From positions 23,619,899 to 23,683,898 of the forward strand of contig CM046348.1 in NCBI GenBank assembly GCA_025403435.1: a stretch of DNA of 64,000 bases, written 5' to 3'. The notes beneath the pieces were generated by a model, which was not told the DNA's origin, made no database searches, and was given only the letters and a program-made list of their open reading frames with translations. Of the stretch, positions 11,256 to 26,484 are shown one piece after another. The first letter of the stretch is position 1. Each line of letters starts with the position of its first letter. A program made the translations under genes and the position numbers. This stretch comes from Artocarpus heterophyllus. Its lineage: Eukaryota; Streptophyta; Magnoliopsida; Rosales; Moraceae.

Positions 11256-13680
11256 AAGGAGAGAGAGAACAAAAAGAATCGACGAAAAAGAGAGAGCTCT
11301 ATAAACTAGAGAGGAGAGAGAAACATAAAACAACATAAAGAGAACAAAAAACAAAAAGAAAATGAAAAAAAGAAAAAAGATAGGTAAAAATAAAAATTTA
11401 AGTGTTTAAAAGGAATACCCGATTGTAAAATGTTAAATATTTAAATATTTTTAAAAATGTGTTATTTATTTACATTAAAAACTGAAACTGTGTTATTTAG
11501 TGTAATTTCTTTAAAAATAGAATAAATGAAAACATAACCAAAATTCGAGCAAAAGAAGAAGAATTCAAGAGGAGAAAAACAACTAATCAAAATTCAATTA
11601 ATTCTCTCACGATAAGAATTACAATCTAAGGTGTTTATGGGGATCCAAGCTAATAAAAGATAGTTTTGACTAATTTTGAAATCCTCCTGCAAGATAAATC
11701 TAATCTGAATTTAAAACTAAATAAAAAAGATAAATATATGCTAATAGATAATTATACAAATCTCAATTCAAGTTCAAATTCTCCCTCCCTGGGTTGAAGA
11801 AACTTGATTGTGGCGAGTTTAAACTCCAAAAGATCATGAAGCGACCATTTGAGACCATCTTTAATACAAATATCAATGTTATATTTCTCACTAAAAAGTA
11901 TCAAAATAGCATAATTGATATGATATTTTATTTTGTGCCACAATATATCATGCTATTTCAAATGCTAAAATCTTTGAAATTAATTATAATACATGACAAA
12001 TTTTGAAAATATTTATAGTAAACAACATTTTATAGTGTAAATAATTTATTTATCTCAGTGTAAATTATTTTTGTTTGTACAATAAATATATTTAAGATAC
12101 AAATAATTTATTTCCTCTTGCTTACTTTGTAAATAATTTTTATTCACATCATAAATCTACTGTTTCCTATATATATTTTCAAAACGTAATTTTCACTTTA
12201 AAAAGTTTTAAAAATTTACTATCTCCCCCACTCTCTCTAATTTTTAAGCCTTGACTTTCGTAAAAGTAAACTTTTAATACTAAAATAATTTAAACATGAT
12301 AATGTTGCAATGATTAAGAGAAAAGGTCAGTATAATATCCAACGTCTAATTTGCTATATACCAAACTTTGTGGTAAATAAAAAATTTAACATACAGTAAA
12401 TTTGATACTAAAAATGATATTGCATCGAAGGATTTTTTTACACTCAAATGCTAAAATTTGGTATTAATACATCAATTTAGCGTTGTATTAGAGATTCTTT
12501 AGAGCGCTAGAAATATTAGTTTGAACACTTGATTTTGGAACGAGCCATAGGCAATGGATTGGTGATGGAAGAGACATCCGTGTTGTAGAGAGTATACAGA
12601 GAACAGTTAAGCCTGTTAATCACCACGGTTAGGAAATTATTCTACATCATTGAAAATTTTTTTCATGATCAAATTAGAAGGAAAATTCAAGTAAAGATGT
12701 ATAAGGCCCATTTTCAACAACTGATTTTGAGGAATGATTCAATGGGAATTAGGAAGATGTGGCTCATCAACAATAAGTTCAGGACGCGGAGCATAAACGA
12801 TAGATGTATGCCTTGACTCACTAGGAATTGGGAAAGGAATAATAGGCTTAGACGCCTATGAGTTTTCTTTTCTCCTCAATTGAGTGGAAGAACCACCCAT
12901 TGCTAGGGCCTTGTCAAAACAAAAAAAGAGACGTTATATATGTTCGATTTCAATGTGTCGAGGTACTTTTCTATAATACTTTCTCCCATTGAACGTTATT
13001 ATTAGGGTTTATTAATAGTTGCGGTTTGAGTTGAGAGTATTGTTTTATGTATTACAAAAACAGTTATTGTATATAGTCTAGTAACTCTCTTTTGCCCTTA
13101 ATAAATTTCCCCTTTCAAAACAAATAACAATAAAAATAAACCAAATTGGGAAGGGGGAATTTGCCAAGACATGTTTTTTGGACGGAAAAAAGTGCTTGTT
13201 TGACATAGACCAAGCCAAATCCAGTAGCGGCTTCATTTTTTTTCCTTTGAAAAGTTATATATATATATATATATATATATAGACGCACACACACACACAT
13301 ATATATAGAGGCATGTATCATTTTATTGTTAATAATAGCCTTTACTCAAACATAACCTTCAAATTCTGTTATGAATTTTGTCAGAGAATCCACTACGTAA
13401 TCAAATAATAAGAGATTAATTTATGAATAATAATTTACTTATATACATTGATAATGATATTTTCAATAGCCTTAATAATGAAGTTATTATAAAATATTTT
13501 CAAGACATAAAAACTCGATATTTATATTAGTTTTAATTAAATTTTTGTTTTGGTTATTAACCCTTTCCAATAACAATTTCTAAGCACGTCCTTGCATACT
13601 CGTACTGGGAACTCTTGTGTGTTTAGTAATAATTTTTTTTTTCCGCTAAATGCGGTAAATAATATAATTGAAATTAATTA
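11256..13680. other. Gene-free AT-rich interval
   Basis: It holds a purine-rich tract (11255-11380), long A/T runs, and at 13254-13310 a compound TA/CA microsatellite. Around 12545-12640 a short reading WIGDGRDIRVVES resembles the W-x-IGNG-x-I motif near the end of plant LINE reverse transcriptases, but the surrounding frame is broken, so I list it only as a possible LINE crumb. No gene is supported. Confidence 0.4.
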
Positions 13681-13684
13681 GGTG

Positions 13685-13772
13685 AAACCAACTTGGAGAG
13701 ATTCCACCCACCGCGAGAGCACCTCCGCGTCTCCGTCAAGGCCGAAAACCCATCAAAGATTCTCCATTTCCG
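13685..13772 (+). promoter_or_regulatory. Probable 5' UTR exon of AUG2
   Basis: A locally GC-richer stretch (CCACCCACCGCGAGAG...TCCATTTCCGAG) ends in a good donor, GAG|GTAATAATT, and a possible acceptor, GAAAAGCAG, lies near 13940. This pattern is typical of a 5' UTR intron. There is no transcript evidence, so it is an inference. Confidence 0.45.
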
Positions 13773-14053
13773 AGGTAATAATTATCAAGCCATTCAACCA
13801 TTCTTTTCTGTAATAAACATAAAATGTCACTAAATTTGGTTCAATTACTTCAATATAAAAAGAAACTGGGTTGACTAGATTTTCTTTAATTTTTGAAACA
13901 TGGCTATTTGTTAAATTTGTGATTTATTCTGAAAAGCAGGGAATTAATGCCCTTACATATCAAAAAAATCTCTTTTTTGAATTTGGCTACGGAAAGTGAG
14001 TGTGTATTTGATTTGGGGAGCGATTAGTTGAATCGATCGGAATTGTTTCGGTT

Positions 14054-14104
14054 CGGAGAAAAGAGAGTTTCGGAGAAAAGAGAGTTTCGGAGAAAAGAGA
14101 GTTT
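14054..14104 (+). repeat. Three perfect 17-bp tandem repeats in the AUG2 5' leader
   Basis: The unit CGGAGAAAAGAGAGTTT occurs three times in a row at 14054-14070, 14071-14087 and 14088-14104. It ends five bases before the AUG2 start codon at 14110 and is continued by CGGAG before the ATG. Confidence 0.95.
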
Positions 14105-14109
14105 CGGAG

Positions 14110-16778
<2,669 letters not shown>

Positions 16779-17164
16779 TCCAGAATGTGAATTTCTTTGT
16801 ATTTTTACTGGATGTGTGTTATTTTAGCTTAGATTCCGTGTGAAATAGGTTCTGAACCACATTCAGCTCTGGCAACCGAAGTCAAGCACATATACGGCAA
16901 TCTTCATGCGTGTATTCTTTTGTGATTTTTTGGCACCTGCTTGCTGCAACTCTCTCACTTGTGCAGTTATATACACTGATTCCCCTTCGTAGCTTCATTA
17001 ACAATCTAATTAGCCAAAAATTAAAATGCTGGGACGTTTGAGAACGTAGTTCAAACCAAAAGTTTGAGCCATAGTTGGTCTGAAATTTAAATTGGGAGAA
17101 AATATTGTAGCAAAGTTGATTTGAACTATCTTTTCAGACTACCTAGACGTGTTCCCCAACTTTA
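16779..17164. other. AUG2 3' flank
   Basis: It holds a likely 3' UTR, then (17030-17155) a small candidate element bounded by TGGGACGTTTGAGAAC and a loosely inverted GTGTTCCCCAAC end. No gene. Confidence 0.4.
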
Positions 17165-17329
17165 GGGTGTTTGGCAATCTTAGTTAGAATCATGGTTGTG
17201 ATTAGTAAGTAGTGGTGTAAAACTCTTATATGTTACAGTAGAGAGTAAAAATTGTTATAGTGTAAAGTTTTCTCATATTACAGTTTTTTGAACTACAACG
17301 ATGGTTCTGACTACTCTTCCCAAACACCC
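17165..17329. mobile_element. Tourist-like MITE downstream of AUG2
   Basis: The TIRs are GGGTGTTTGGCAATCTTAGT and, on the other side, a copy ending CCAAACACCC. The interior has GTGTAAAACTCTTATATGTTACAG, the same motif as the other copies read on the opposite strand. Confidence 0.75.
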
Positions 17330-17839
17330 TATAAAATGTTTAGAACAAACTTCTTTTTAGACAAGGGTCTGCTTGTGTATGTTTAATATTTTGGTTCTTG
17401 AAAGAAAAATGAAGGTTAGGGATTTCCTCAAACAAAGCCTTGTGATGATTCTCACCCTTTCCTTCATTTTTAAAACGAAAGCAAAATATATAAATATGGA
17501 ATTAAAAAGTTCATCCGAACAGGTTGTAATCTCCTACATTTAGTTCTGCTAAATATTTTGAATAAAGTAATGTCTAAAACATGAAGATGTGGGCCATTGG
17601 GCAACATCCTACACATCCATTATTATGCGTTTTAGACAAAAATTAAAAAGATTACAAGAATAAATGTCCGTATTTTTATTCCATTCTACAACAAAGTATG
17701 GGGCTGCGGCTGGCGGCCAACATTCTTCACCTCAATCATGTCTTCAATCTCAAGACCCAAATATACATGCCCAAACAATTCATGGCTTCATGTTCTTATG
17801 TTTCTAGACTTATTGACCTTCATGAGCTTCGTTAATTTG

Positions 17840-18215
17840 GAGGTTTTTAGAGTATTTAAGAACATAGTTGAAATTACAAGTTGAAACCAAAACATCATAG
17901 CATGTAAGAGTTTTTTATATTATAGCCAACTTTTGTTTTACACTATAATATATAAGAGCTATACATTGTAGCAGTTGGAACTTATTAGTTCAAATTAGGT
18001 TGTCAAACGAATCCTAAATCTAAGCTGCCTAGAAGTAAGAGCAAGCTTTTATGTTTTCACCTTGTGGTTGGCACCAATGGTCTACGCTACTTTTTCAGTT
18101 ATAAACAGTGTAAAGTTCTCACATGCTACAGTAACAATTAAAAAAAAAAGCTCGCATATGCTACAATAAAAAACAGTTTTAACTAATAATTCTCATCACC
18201 GTGCCCAACACCCTA
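17840..18215. mobile_element. Two further degenerate Tourist-like MITEs side by side
   Basis: About 17840-18010 carries ATAGCATGTAAGAG and TATAAGAGCTATACATTGTAGC. About 18060-18213 carries GTAAAGTTCTCACATGCTACAG and ends CCCAACACCC. Both are family interiors with worn ends, so the boundaries are approximate. Confidence 0.5.
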
Positions 18216-19510
18216 TCAGTTTTCATTTATTTCTGTTCCATTTAATAGTGAATTAGGTATTGAACTACAATAAAGCCAGCCTCTTTGTAATGGTGACCGT
18301 GCCACACTTGTTCCAACATTGCTACTTCCTCAAGGCCATCCCTTATTCATGACTCTTAATGGAGTCGTACAACGACTGTGATACCTCTTTTCTTTCTATT
18401 TTTGGATGGATTTATAGTTCGATACTCAGCGGGATAAGATGAAAAGATAATAATATCGATTTATATAATTATATTTGTACAAACATTATACATAAAAATA
18501 AAAAAAGGAAAAAAATCAAAATTTCATATAAAACATTTAATAAAAAAATCAATCTGATTTATTGGTTGGATCTGTAATAGTTAGCCATACTAAGCTCATT
18601 TTTCATATAGAATTAAGTAAGGTCCTTATCATTTTATTGGTAGTGTGACTTTATCATAGATTGAGAAAGTAGAAGATCCGATCATACCAACAACAATATA
18701 TAATAATAATGATGATGATGATGATGATGATGATAATAATTGAATGCATCTCTATATGTCCTTTTGCTTTCAGCTTCAAAAGAAAAAAGCTTCAACCGAT
18801 TGTGTGAAGGAAAAAAGAGAGATGAATTGAATGCATCTTTCACATTTACAGACCTCACAAGATGCAATGCATTGTGAAAGCACGGCTCCTCAAAGGATGC
18901 ATTTTTAAGAATTAGAGGTTCTCAATCTCAACAGTGCCGTGGAAATCAGATTCCAATATACTTTTTCTTTTTGAAAAACTCTAATTATCATGTAATCAAC
19001 CATATTTAAAGAGGAAGTAAGTAGTTACCCAAAAAAAAAAAAAAAAACACTAACAAGAAATGACATTGCCTTTACTATTACTCTTTTTTTGGGCTAATGT
19101 TTTTCTAATCACAATTGATAACCAACTCACAATTAATGGTCCACAAATTTGTGTAATACCATTATGAACTAAATTGTCATCGTTGTCTATTCACAAGTTA
19201 ATTTGAACAATGATTGAAGTATATTTTTTTTAAGGGTCATTGGCAAAAGAGTTGAAAACATACTAAAGTCACGTTTTCCTTGAGCTTGAAAATTTCTCCA
19301 AAGTGTACGGTGAACATGATTGTATCATAATTATGATAGACTGGATTGAACTAAAATTTCTACAGGATCGTTCATGTCAAACTATTGAGAAAAATCATAC
19401 CAAATTGCGGAAGCGTACCTGAATTCATGATCTTGGATTGATATGGGTTATTGCTTTCCAATTCAATACGTATTCCTTTAATTCTTTTCTGAAGATGGGA
19501 TTTCAGAGAA
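18216..19510. other. Gene-free interval
   Basis: AT-rich, with a (GAT)n/(ATG)n microsatellite at about 18708-18735 and homopolymer A runs near 19030. No gene is seen. Confidence 0.5.
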
Positions 19511-19518
19511 GTAGGAAT

Positions 19519-20220
19519 TAGGGGTGAACAACGGGCGGGTAGGCGGTTTTTGGGCGGGTGCGGGGCGGTTTTTTTAAGTGGCGGGTTGGCGATTAACCAA
19601 CCCACAAACCACCCATGGAGTGGCGGGCGGTTTCGGTTTGGGGGCGGGCGGGTGCGGGCGGTGCGGGCGGGTTGGGCCTACACTAATGTACAATATAATT
19701 TTTTGAGCTCTTTTTTATTAAAAAAAAGTGAAGAAAATTTGTAGAAAATATAAGACGATAATGTATGAAGCATTCTCAACAACAACCAAGTTTGACGCCT
19801 AAAGACAATAACCATATTCACAACAAATTAAGAAACATAATCATTCATTGCAACAAGAAACATCAACTATATATGAAGTGATGAACAAAGTCAAGAATTC
19901 TTGTTCTTCCATAAAACATGTTCATTGGGTTCGAAAATAACAAGATACTACAGATGAAATGATAAACAAAGTCAAATATTCTTTTTCTTTTTAAAGAATG
20001 AGGAGTGGAAGAGGTTTAGATTAATTTTTTTTTTTTTTTTTTTTTTAAGAATTAGGCGGGCGGGTTCGGGTTGAACCCGCCCCCTAAAATTTAAAACCGT
20101 ACCCGCCCGCCAACATATGTAGGCGGGCGGGTTGAACCCGCCAATGGACGGGTTGAACCCGCATAGTCTTTTTTTTGGGCGGGCGGCCGGCGGTTGCGGG
20201 GCGGTTTTTGTTCACCCCTA
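19519..20220. mobile_element. GC-ended non-autonomous hAT element, copy 1
   Basis: The element is 702 bp and is bounded by TAGGGGTGAACAA and its near-perfect complement TTGTTCACCCCTA. It is flanked on both sides by the perfect 8-bp duplication GTAGGAAT (19511-19518 and 20221-20228). An 8-bp duplication with such ends identifies the hAT superfamily. Both subterminal regions are dense in GGCGGG/CCCGCC repeats, contrasting sharply with the AT-rich middle. There is no transposase ORF, so it moved with outside help. A close copy lies at 40261-40958. Confidence 0.93.
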
Positions 20221-20678
20221 GTAGGAATATCTGAAAACTTTCTGAATGAATAATGATACGTATGAATTGGGGACCATAACCTAAATATATAACTTTTGTT
20301 ATTTTAGTGTATTTTCAGTTTCGCCCATCATAAAATCTGGAAATTACAAATTGGTATCTGCACATATAATATTAACAAATATAACCCATACATTATTTTT
20401 AATACCCAATAAAGCCTTTTAACTTTATCTTAATTATATCACTTTAATTTAGGCTTTACTTTAGGATAGCATTAAATAACACATTTAATTACATATGTGT
20501 GCCCACATGAAAAATTATTTTTCTAACAAATTATTGTATTACAACCGGTTGAAAGAATACACTATTTTATTAAACGCGTTTACCGACAGGTTTTAAGTTT
20601 AGTGGTGTTGCTGGTGTAAATGTATGCTGTCACAATCTTAAGCTTGAAAAGAAGGTGATGTTAATGAATAGATAAGGT

Positions 20679-20875
20679 AGGGTATAACCAACGACTTGTA
20701 GAATTGAGTGGCATAAAACTCGTTCTTCTTTAAACAAGGTTTTGGGTTTGAGTCTTGCGAATACAAAGACAGAATTTGAAAGAGCTTCCCTGTATAGGTC
20801 CAATTCGGCTCGACTTCGGATTAGTCGGGGCCCAATGTGGTCTCGGATGCTGGGAGGTCTTACATCAAAAAAATA
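20679..20875 (+). mobile_element. tRNA-derived SINE with target duplications
   Basis: A box A-like TAGAATTGAGTGG (near 20699) and a box B-like GGTTTGAGTC (near 20745) are spaced as in a Pol III promoter, and the 3' end is TTACATC followed by an A-rich tail. The 9-bp duplication AGATAAGGT flanks it at 20670-20678 and 20876-20884. The body has the GATTAGTCGGGGC stretch seen in plant SINE families. Confidence 0.8.
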
Positions 20876-20884
20876 AGATAAGGT

Positions 20885-22842
20885 GTTATCAATGTAAAAT
20901 CATATTGAAATTCTATCAAATTTACCAATAAAGTAATTTTTGTATACCATATTGTATAATTTTCTAACTTTCCAAGGTTTGTTCTTAAAATAAAATAAAC
21001 TAAAAAAACTTCCCAAGATTTTTTGTATTCCCTGTGGCTCAATGAAAATGTTTTCAGTGGGAAAAGCCACTAAACTTTTTTTTTTTAGGTCATACATTAT
21101 CTAATTGCGACTTGGTGCATTCTGATTCTCTTACCTTCAAACCAATGCGTCCACAAATTTTGCCTTCCAAACTAAGAAATCAACCACCACGTTCACATTA
21201 ATATTGGGACAATGATTTTCAATTTTTCAAACATCACAATCAAGAGACCAACTCTGTGCACTACTAGAAGGGCATAAGAGTAATTGACACAAAATGGGAA
21301 AATAAAAAAGAAAGTGACAATAAATACCCACCATGTGGTTTAGACAAGCCTCAAATTTGACGAGCCGTAATCCTCTAGAATGGGCAAGCGATTGTTGAAT
21401 CATTCATCCACTTTGGCAACTTGAGCAACAGAATAAGGGCCACCCTTGATTTGAGTTGCTTAACAGATTATTATAATTGAAAACCCAAACCAAACACAAG
21501 CAAAAATCTTGCCAATCTAATCTAAACAAAAAGAAAATTGCCATTTTAAAATGGGACCCACTAATCAGTATGAATTGCTCAACCACCATGGCATATGGCA
21601 TGAAGCATGGCCTTGTTGTCGTTCATTTTCACTGACAGAGTCCTCTCTCCCACTTGCTTCCCCCATCTATACGCCCACCCATGATACCCTCACATGAAAC
21701 GCATGATGCTGATACAATACATTTGTCGTATTGTATTACTTTATACACCTTCCCCCTATTGGGCTATTGAATATATATTCCCCTTGAACGATACGAAACT
21801 ACAAAGGGTCATGTTGGGAAAGGCTCCTTGGCCCTACCATGAAATAGCAGATCGTTCGGCTCAGATGCAGCCAAAAAAGAGGTTGCGGGTCCCTTCAGTC
21901 TATGATTGTAATTCGCTTTTGGTGGGGTCACGGTTCATGTATCATGGATGCCTAAAGTGGGTGCTCTTTTTCCCCCGAGTTCAGAAATAGTATATTATTC
22001 TCATCCGTTTCTCAAACCGATTGCAATTTAATATATTTTTAAGCTATACAGTATAGATGCCATCTGGCTTCTCCTTAAAGTATGCCATTTTTGACAAGTG
22101 GGTAACAAAGTTGATGCAGAATATTTGGCTAAAAATACAAAAGAACGTTTGAAAAATTGAAGGCCGGTTAATTATTCCATGATTTGCTTCTATAGCACAT
22201 TATTATCATATGTTAACATGAGTATATAATTAAATTGAGCTCGTTATGTGGTTATATGCATAGTTTAGTGGTAAACTACACCTAGCTTTATCTAAAAATA
22301 GAGGGTTTCAATTCTCTCACCAAAAAGTTGAGGGAAAAAAATATGGAGCTCTCATTATATTATCAATAGGCTGAATAACTTCAGTGAGAGGGACAAAAAA
22401 AAGTGTACAGGATTATCAGGAAGTGGAATGTATGAGGTGCAGAATATTTGGATAAAAATAGAAAAAAGGAAGTAATGAAAAAGTGATTCCATCATTTGGT
22501 TCGATAAAACATGATTATCATGTGTTAATGTGCACCTTATGTCGGTGTATTTTGTATGTTAGGTGTATTTTGTATGTTAGGAGATAATGGAGGCTAAGAA
22601 ATTCTAACAAATGTAAATGTATTTAAGGCGTGTGTGAACATTTTTTTTAAAAGTTTTATTTGTTTTTATTTATTCAAGTTTGCTAGAGAGTTTTTTTATG
22701 ACAAATTATTCCCAAAATACAACACATACTAGCAACAATATGGTGTTCTATAACAAGATATGAATTTTATGATAACTTGAAGTTCATAAAAGACAAAGGT
22801 GTCATTTGAAGAATGGTCACAACCGAACCAATTCATACCTTT
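20885..22842. other. Gene-free interval with a diverged local duplication
   Basis: Two diverged copies of a roughly 120-base segment lie at about 22090-22215 and 22420-22535 (shared: GCAGAATATTTGG, AAAAATA, ATTCCAT, ATTATCAT(A/G)TGTTAA). They flank a tRNA-like SINE head at 22250-22345. No gene is seen; the open stretch at 21694-21990 matches nothing I recognise. Confidence 0.45.
22250..22398 (+). mobile_element. Possible SINE (tRNA-derived head)
   Basis: TAGTTTAGTGGTAAACTA resembles a tRNA D-arm with box A, and AGAGGGTTTCAATTCTCT resembles a T-arm with box B, about 43 bases apart. An A-rich stretch follows near 22392. No target duplication was found and no full cloverleaf forms, so a working tRNA is unlikely. 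Confidence 0.4.
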
Positions 22843-25174
22843 TATGACACCCGTTATTTTCCAATAAGTATCATTATAATTAAATTAATTATTAGTGTGT
22901 CAATTAAAATTTTTATTTCATCTAAAATCTATTTCACAGTATTTATTTTTACCTATTTTCAAATTTTTTAAAATTTTTCTATACCTATATTAGCATATTT
23001 GCCAAAATACCCTTGAAACTTTTACTTAATTACAAAAATGTTATTTGGTATTTTGTACACCAAAGTCTTCAATGGAGACCACCGTTCACCTACATGTCCC
23101 CCTTCAATTATTTTGATCTTCTACGAGTCTCCTCCCTTCACTCTTTCTCACACGTCTTTCTCTCTCCCTACTTGTCATCTCGTTCCTTCTTTTCTTCTTC
23201 CCTCCCATGAGACACTCTCTCTCTTTCTCTCTCGTTTTCTCTTCTTTCTCTCTTCCTTATTTGCTTTAAAATCAAGAGCATAAATCCAGCTATAAGATAA
23301 TTAAGAGAGAAATCTGAAGTTATTTTCTTAGATCTTCTAAAATCACAAAACAAAGATAAAGGATTTTTGCAAACAAATTCACTAAGTTTCTTCAAGTTTG
23401 AGATAAGGTTTTCCAAGCTAAAACCTCGATTTAAATTTGTGTTTTAGCATGAGACTTGTGAGAAGTATGTGTTTGATGTTTATGGGTAATTATACAACAT
23501 TTTTGAAGCATGATTTACATAGATCTTTGTTTAAAACGAGTTTTGAGTTAGTTTTGAAAAGTTTTAATTTTTAGCTTAGATTTGTATGTTGAGCATGAAA
23601 ATTTTGATAAAAATGATCTATATGTATTTAACTGTGATATTCCATAGTTTTTACTATTTAGTTTTAAAATTTGAAACCTTTGAAAATAGAAAACTGGATT
23701 TCCAAAAATTCTTCTATCGGTAGGCCGGACTTGCCAATCAGTAGGTTAGGCTCGTCGGCAGGCCAAAGTAGACCAACAGGCTGAACCTTATAGATTGACA
23801 GGCCGACAGAGAGGTCTAAAATGTATAGTTTGATCGACAGGCCGAAAGTAACTGATCAGCAGGCCGATCGGGCAGTCCAAACTCATTTGTTTTTCGTCGT
23901 TTTGTGTTACGAAATGTTTCAAGGATTTTATATTAATGATTATGTCACACTAATAAGAACAGATGGTATATTAAATGATTATAGACTAAGAATTAAGTTA
24001 AAGTATAGTTATTTTATACGTCGTAGGAAAATGAAATACATGGAGCTTACGTGGTGAACTTAGTATTGTGAGCTAGAAGTTATCAACATTGTATTCGTTA
24101 AAAGGTAGAGATTCCATTACTCATCTTTTGTGAGATTTTTATAGAATTAAAATTGGTTATTTACATTGCAAGATATACATGCATTTTGAACTGCTATTAT
24201 ATGAATATCACTTATAAGACAATGACATGAACTCATCCTGTATTATACAACGAGGAATAAATTGATTTGATATGTGTTGTTATAAATTGAGAAGCATGGT
24301 TATGAAAACTAACTCTATATATAATGATTGATTATAGAGGAATGGTAAGACGTAAAGATGACGACGTTTACGTATTTGGGCATGAATACCCTAAAGGTAA
24401 AATAGGAGGTAGGTGATGACGCTCCCTTGGATCGAAAGTCCCATAACGCACTTTCATGGAATCGACTTACTGAGGATCCGGGGCTTGATGTCCCCTCACC
24501 AGACACTCTTGGAATAATTGTAGAGTGGTCAAGTGTGCCCACTTGGGTTTTGTTGAGTTGAGTGGTATGATACTCTATTGTATAGTGGATACAAATGAGC
24601 ATTATTAAATCCTAAACTAATATGTATATATATATATATATATGTATGGAACTTTGTAAGAACAATCATAGAGTATCCACTCGAAATAAACATGATAATA
24701 TTAAGAACCAACTAACCATACAAGTATTAATGTGGCAATAATAAAAACCTAAAGGTGAGTAATGATTTTCCCTACTAAGCATGTTGTCGCTTATTCCTCT
24801 ATATTTTTATCTTTTCAGGACTCACTAAGTGTGAGATGACTGCAAGAAATATAGTTGAGGAAGCTATATATTTGTAATAAGTTGGAACTCTTCTATTACT
24901 GAGAATGTTCTCCTTGATAATGCAAGCATCATATGTAACTTTCTATTACTGTATTAAGACATATTGAGAGTTAAAATGATGATGATAACAGTTTTATATT
25001 ATTAAATTAAATGTGCTACATTAAACTGTGGTTTATTGTTGCTGTTTATATTTTTGTCTTGATTTTGAGAGTTTTCATTTAAGTCCTGAGCAATTTTGTT
25101 TTAAAGTTTTATTTATATTTTCTGATCTTTATTTAATTTATTAAAAATTGTTAACCCTACTTAGCGGCGTAACA
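22843..25174. mobile_element. Solo LTR, family A, copy 1 (2.3 kb)
   Basis: The ends are TATGACACCCG and GGCGTAACA, the same as the other two copies read in reverse. It is flanked by a perfect 5-bp duplication, CCTTT (22838-22842 and 25175-25179). TG/CA-type ends, a 5-bp duplication and the absence of any gag or pol sequence mark a solo LTR left by recombination. Which strand is sense is unknown. Features: a pyrimidine-rich tract at 23150-23260, a cluster of CAGGCC-type repeats at 23720-23880, and the family core with GGGGACATCAAGCCCC (near 24480, minus strand). Confidence 0.85.
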
Positions 25175-25179
25175 CCTTT

Positions 25180-26479
25180 ACACAAAGGTACCTTATCAAG
25201 TGTAAATGTATCTCTTCACTTGTAAAGGTGTATATTCGTGTCTTAATACATCTATTACAATAGATATGTCTATTATTAATTAATGTTCAAGTTTGTATGT
25301 AAGCAAACAGCCAACAAATACATCAGTTCAGAACATGTCTAAAGACACATTTTTTTAGTATATGGCGCCACGGCGCTATGCTCTCTATGAAAAATTTGCA
25401 CATGTTACAACGGTGGGCATCATGACTCCAATGACAGGCGTCGTGATGCCAACGCCTTTTCAAAGGGGTGCCACGGCCTCAACGCTCCTATTTTGGGCTG
25501 TTTTGTACCTCTAGTGTCACATCCTTCGATATGGGCGTCGTGACGCTCTGAGCTAAATCTAAACACATTAAAAATGTGTTTTTCAACTCCACGAAATATT
25601 TGATCTTAAACATGTTAGAGAAACATATTACAATCTCTCCAATATGTTATATGTAAGTATATTTAATTAAGTTGTATATTATTATCAGTAGTGTTGAATA
25701 ACTTTACCTAAATGAAGGTTAAAAACAAAAAACAAAAAACAAATTCAGAAAGTGAGCTGTATGAGGCTGCAACTTGATGCATGTACGTCAAGGTAATAAT
25801 GAAATGAATTTAAAAGCTCGATATTTTTATGTTCGGTAGAACGTTTTTAAACTATTAGATCTTGTGAAATTTTTTTTATAGATCTAAACTGAAAAATAGT
25901 TACTTAAGAGTAGATTTTTTTTTTGGTATTTACCGAAGAAACCTCATCTTTTTTGTATTTGTTTAACCTAGGAAAAAGTTTCTTCAAATGTTTATCTATA
26001 TTATAAAGAGGCAATCAATACCAACATTAAGAATCTAGAAATTGTAACTTAGAACTAAGGATATGCTTAATTTATTAATTCCATTTACCATAAGCTTAGG
26101 CATTGGTAGAGAAAAGAACCTCCACAACCATACCTTTTAAAGACAAGCACGAAAGGAATAATTATGGCATATGCTAGGCAGTGTATTTATATGTTTCTGT
26201 TTCACCACCCCAAAAATATAGGACCACGAAAGCTCCAATCCCACAAGGACAAATTATACGAAAAAGTTTGTGAGTACCACCACGTAGGCTAGCTTTTACT
26301 GTTTCACCTTATGATGGCACATAACCTTGCGTCCAATATTCTGTGAGAATCTTAGGATAAAAACGATCTTATGGAGTTTCTTGTAAAATCACTCAAAGCA
26401 CGTACTATGCAGTGTAAAAATAAATATAAGCTAATTTTATTTTTTTCTTTTCTTTGAGAGCGCATACATAATAATGCAG
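25180..26479. other. Spacer between the two inverted solo LTRs
   Basis: AT-rich except for 25360-25560, which is GC-rich and built of degenerate repeats such as GGCGTCGTGATGCC, GGCGTCGTGACGCTC and GCCACGGCGCTATGCTC. It may be a fragment of another retroelement. No gene is seen. Confidence 0.45.
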
Positions 26480-26484
26480 GGTTC

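Noticed and set aside
12540..12960. Possible LINE reverse transcriptase end or gag-like fragment
   Set aside because: Only a short WIGDGR-type motif is seen, with no supporting frame on either side.
13254..13310. CRISPR-like or regulatory array
   Set aside because: A plain TA/CA microsatellite; there are no spaced repeats of CRISPR type anywhere in the window, as expected for a plant nucleus.
22250..22345. Functional tRNA gene
   Set aside because: D-arm and T-arm resemblance only; no acceptor stem or clear anticodon arm can be paired.
23013..23283. Ser/Leu-rich open frames
   Set aside because: Translation of the pyrimidine-rich tract within a solo LTR; no conserved motif.
24315..24602. Open frame in the core of solo LTR copy 1
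   Set aside because: The matching segments in copies 2 and 3 do not preserve the frame, so it is not a conserved protein.
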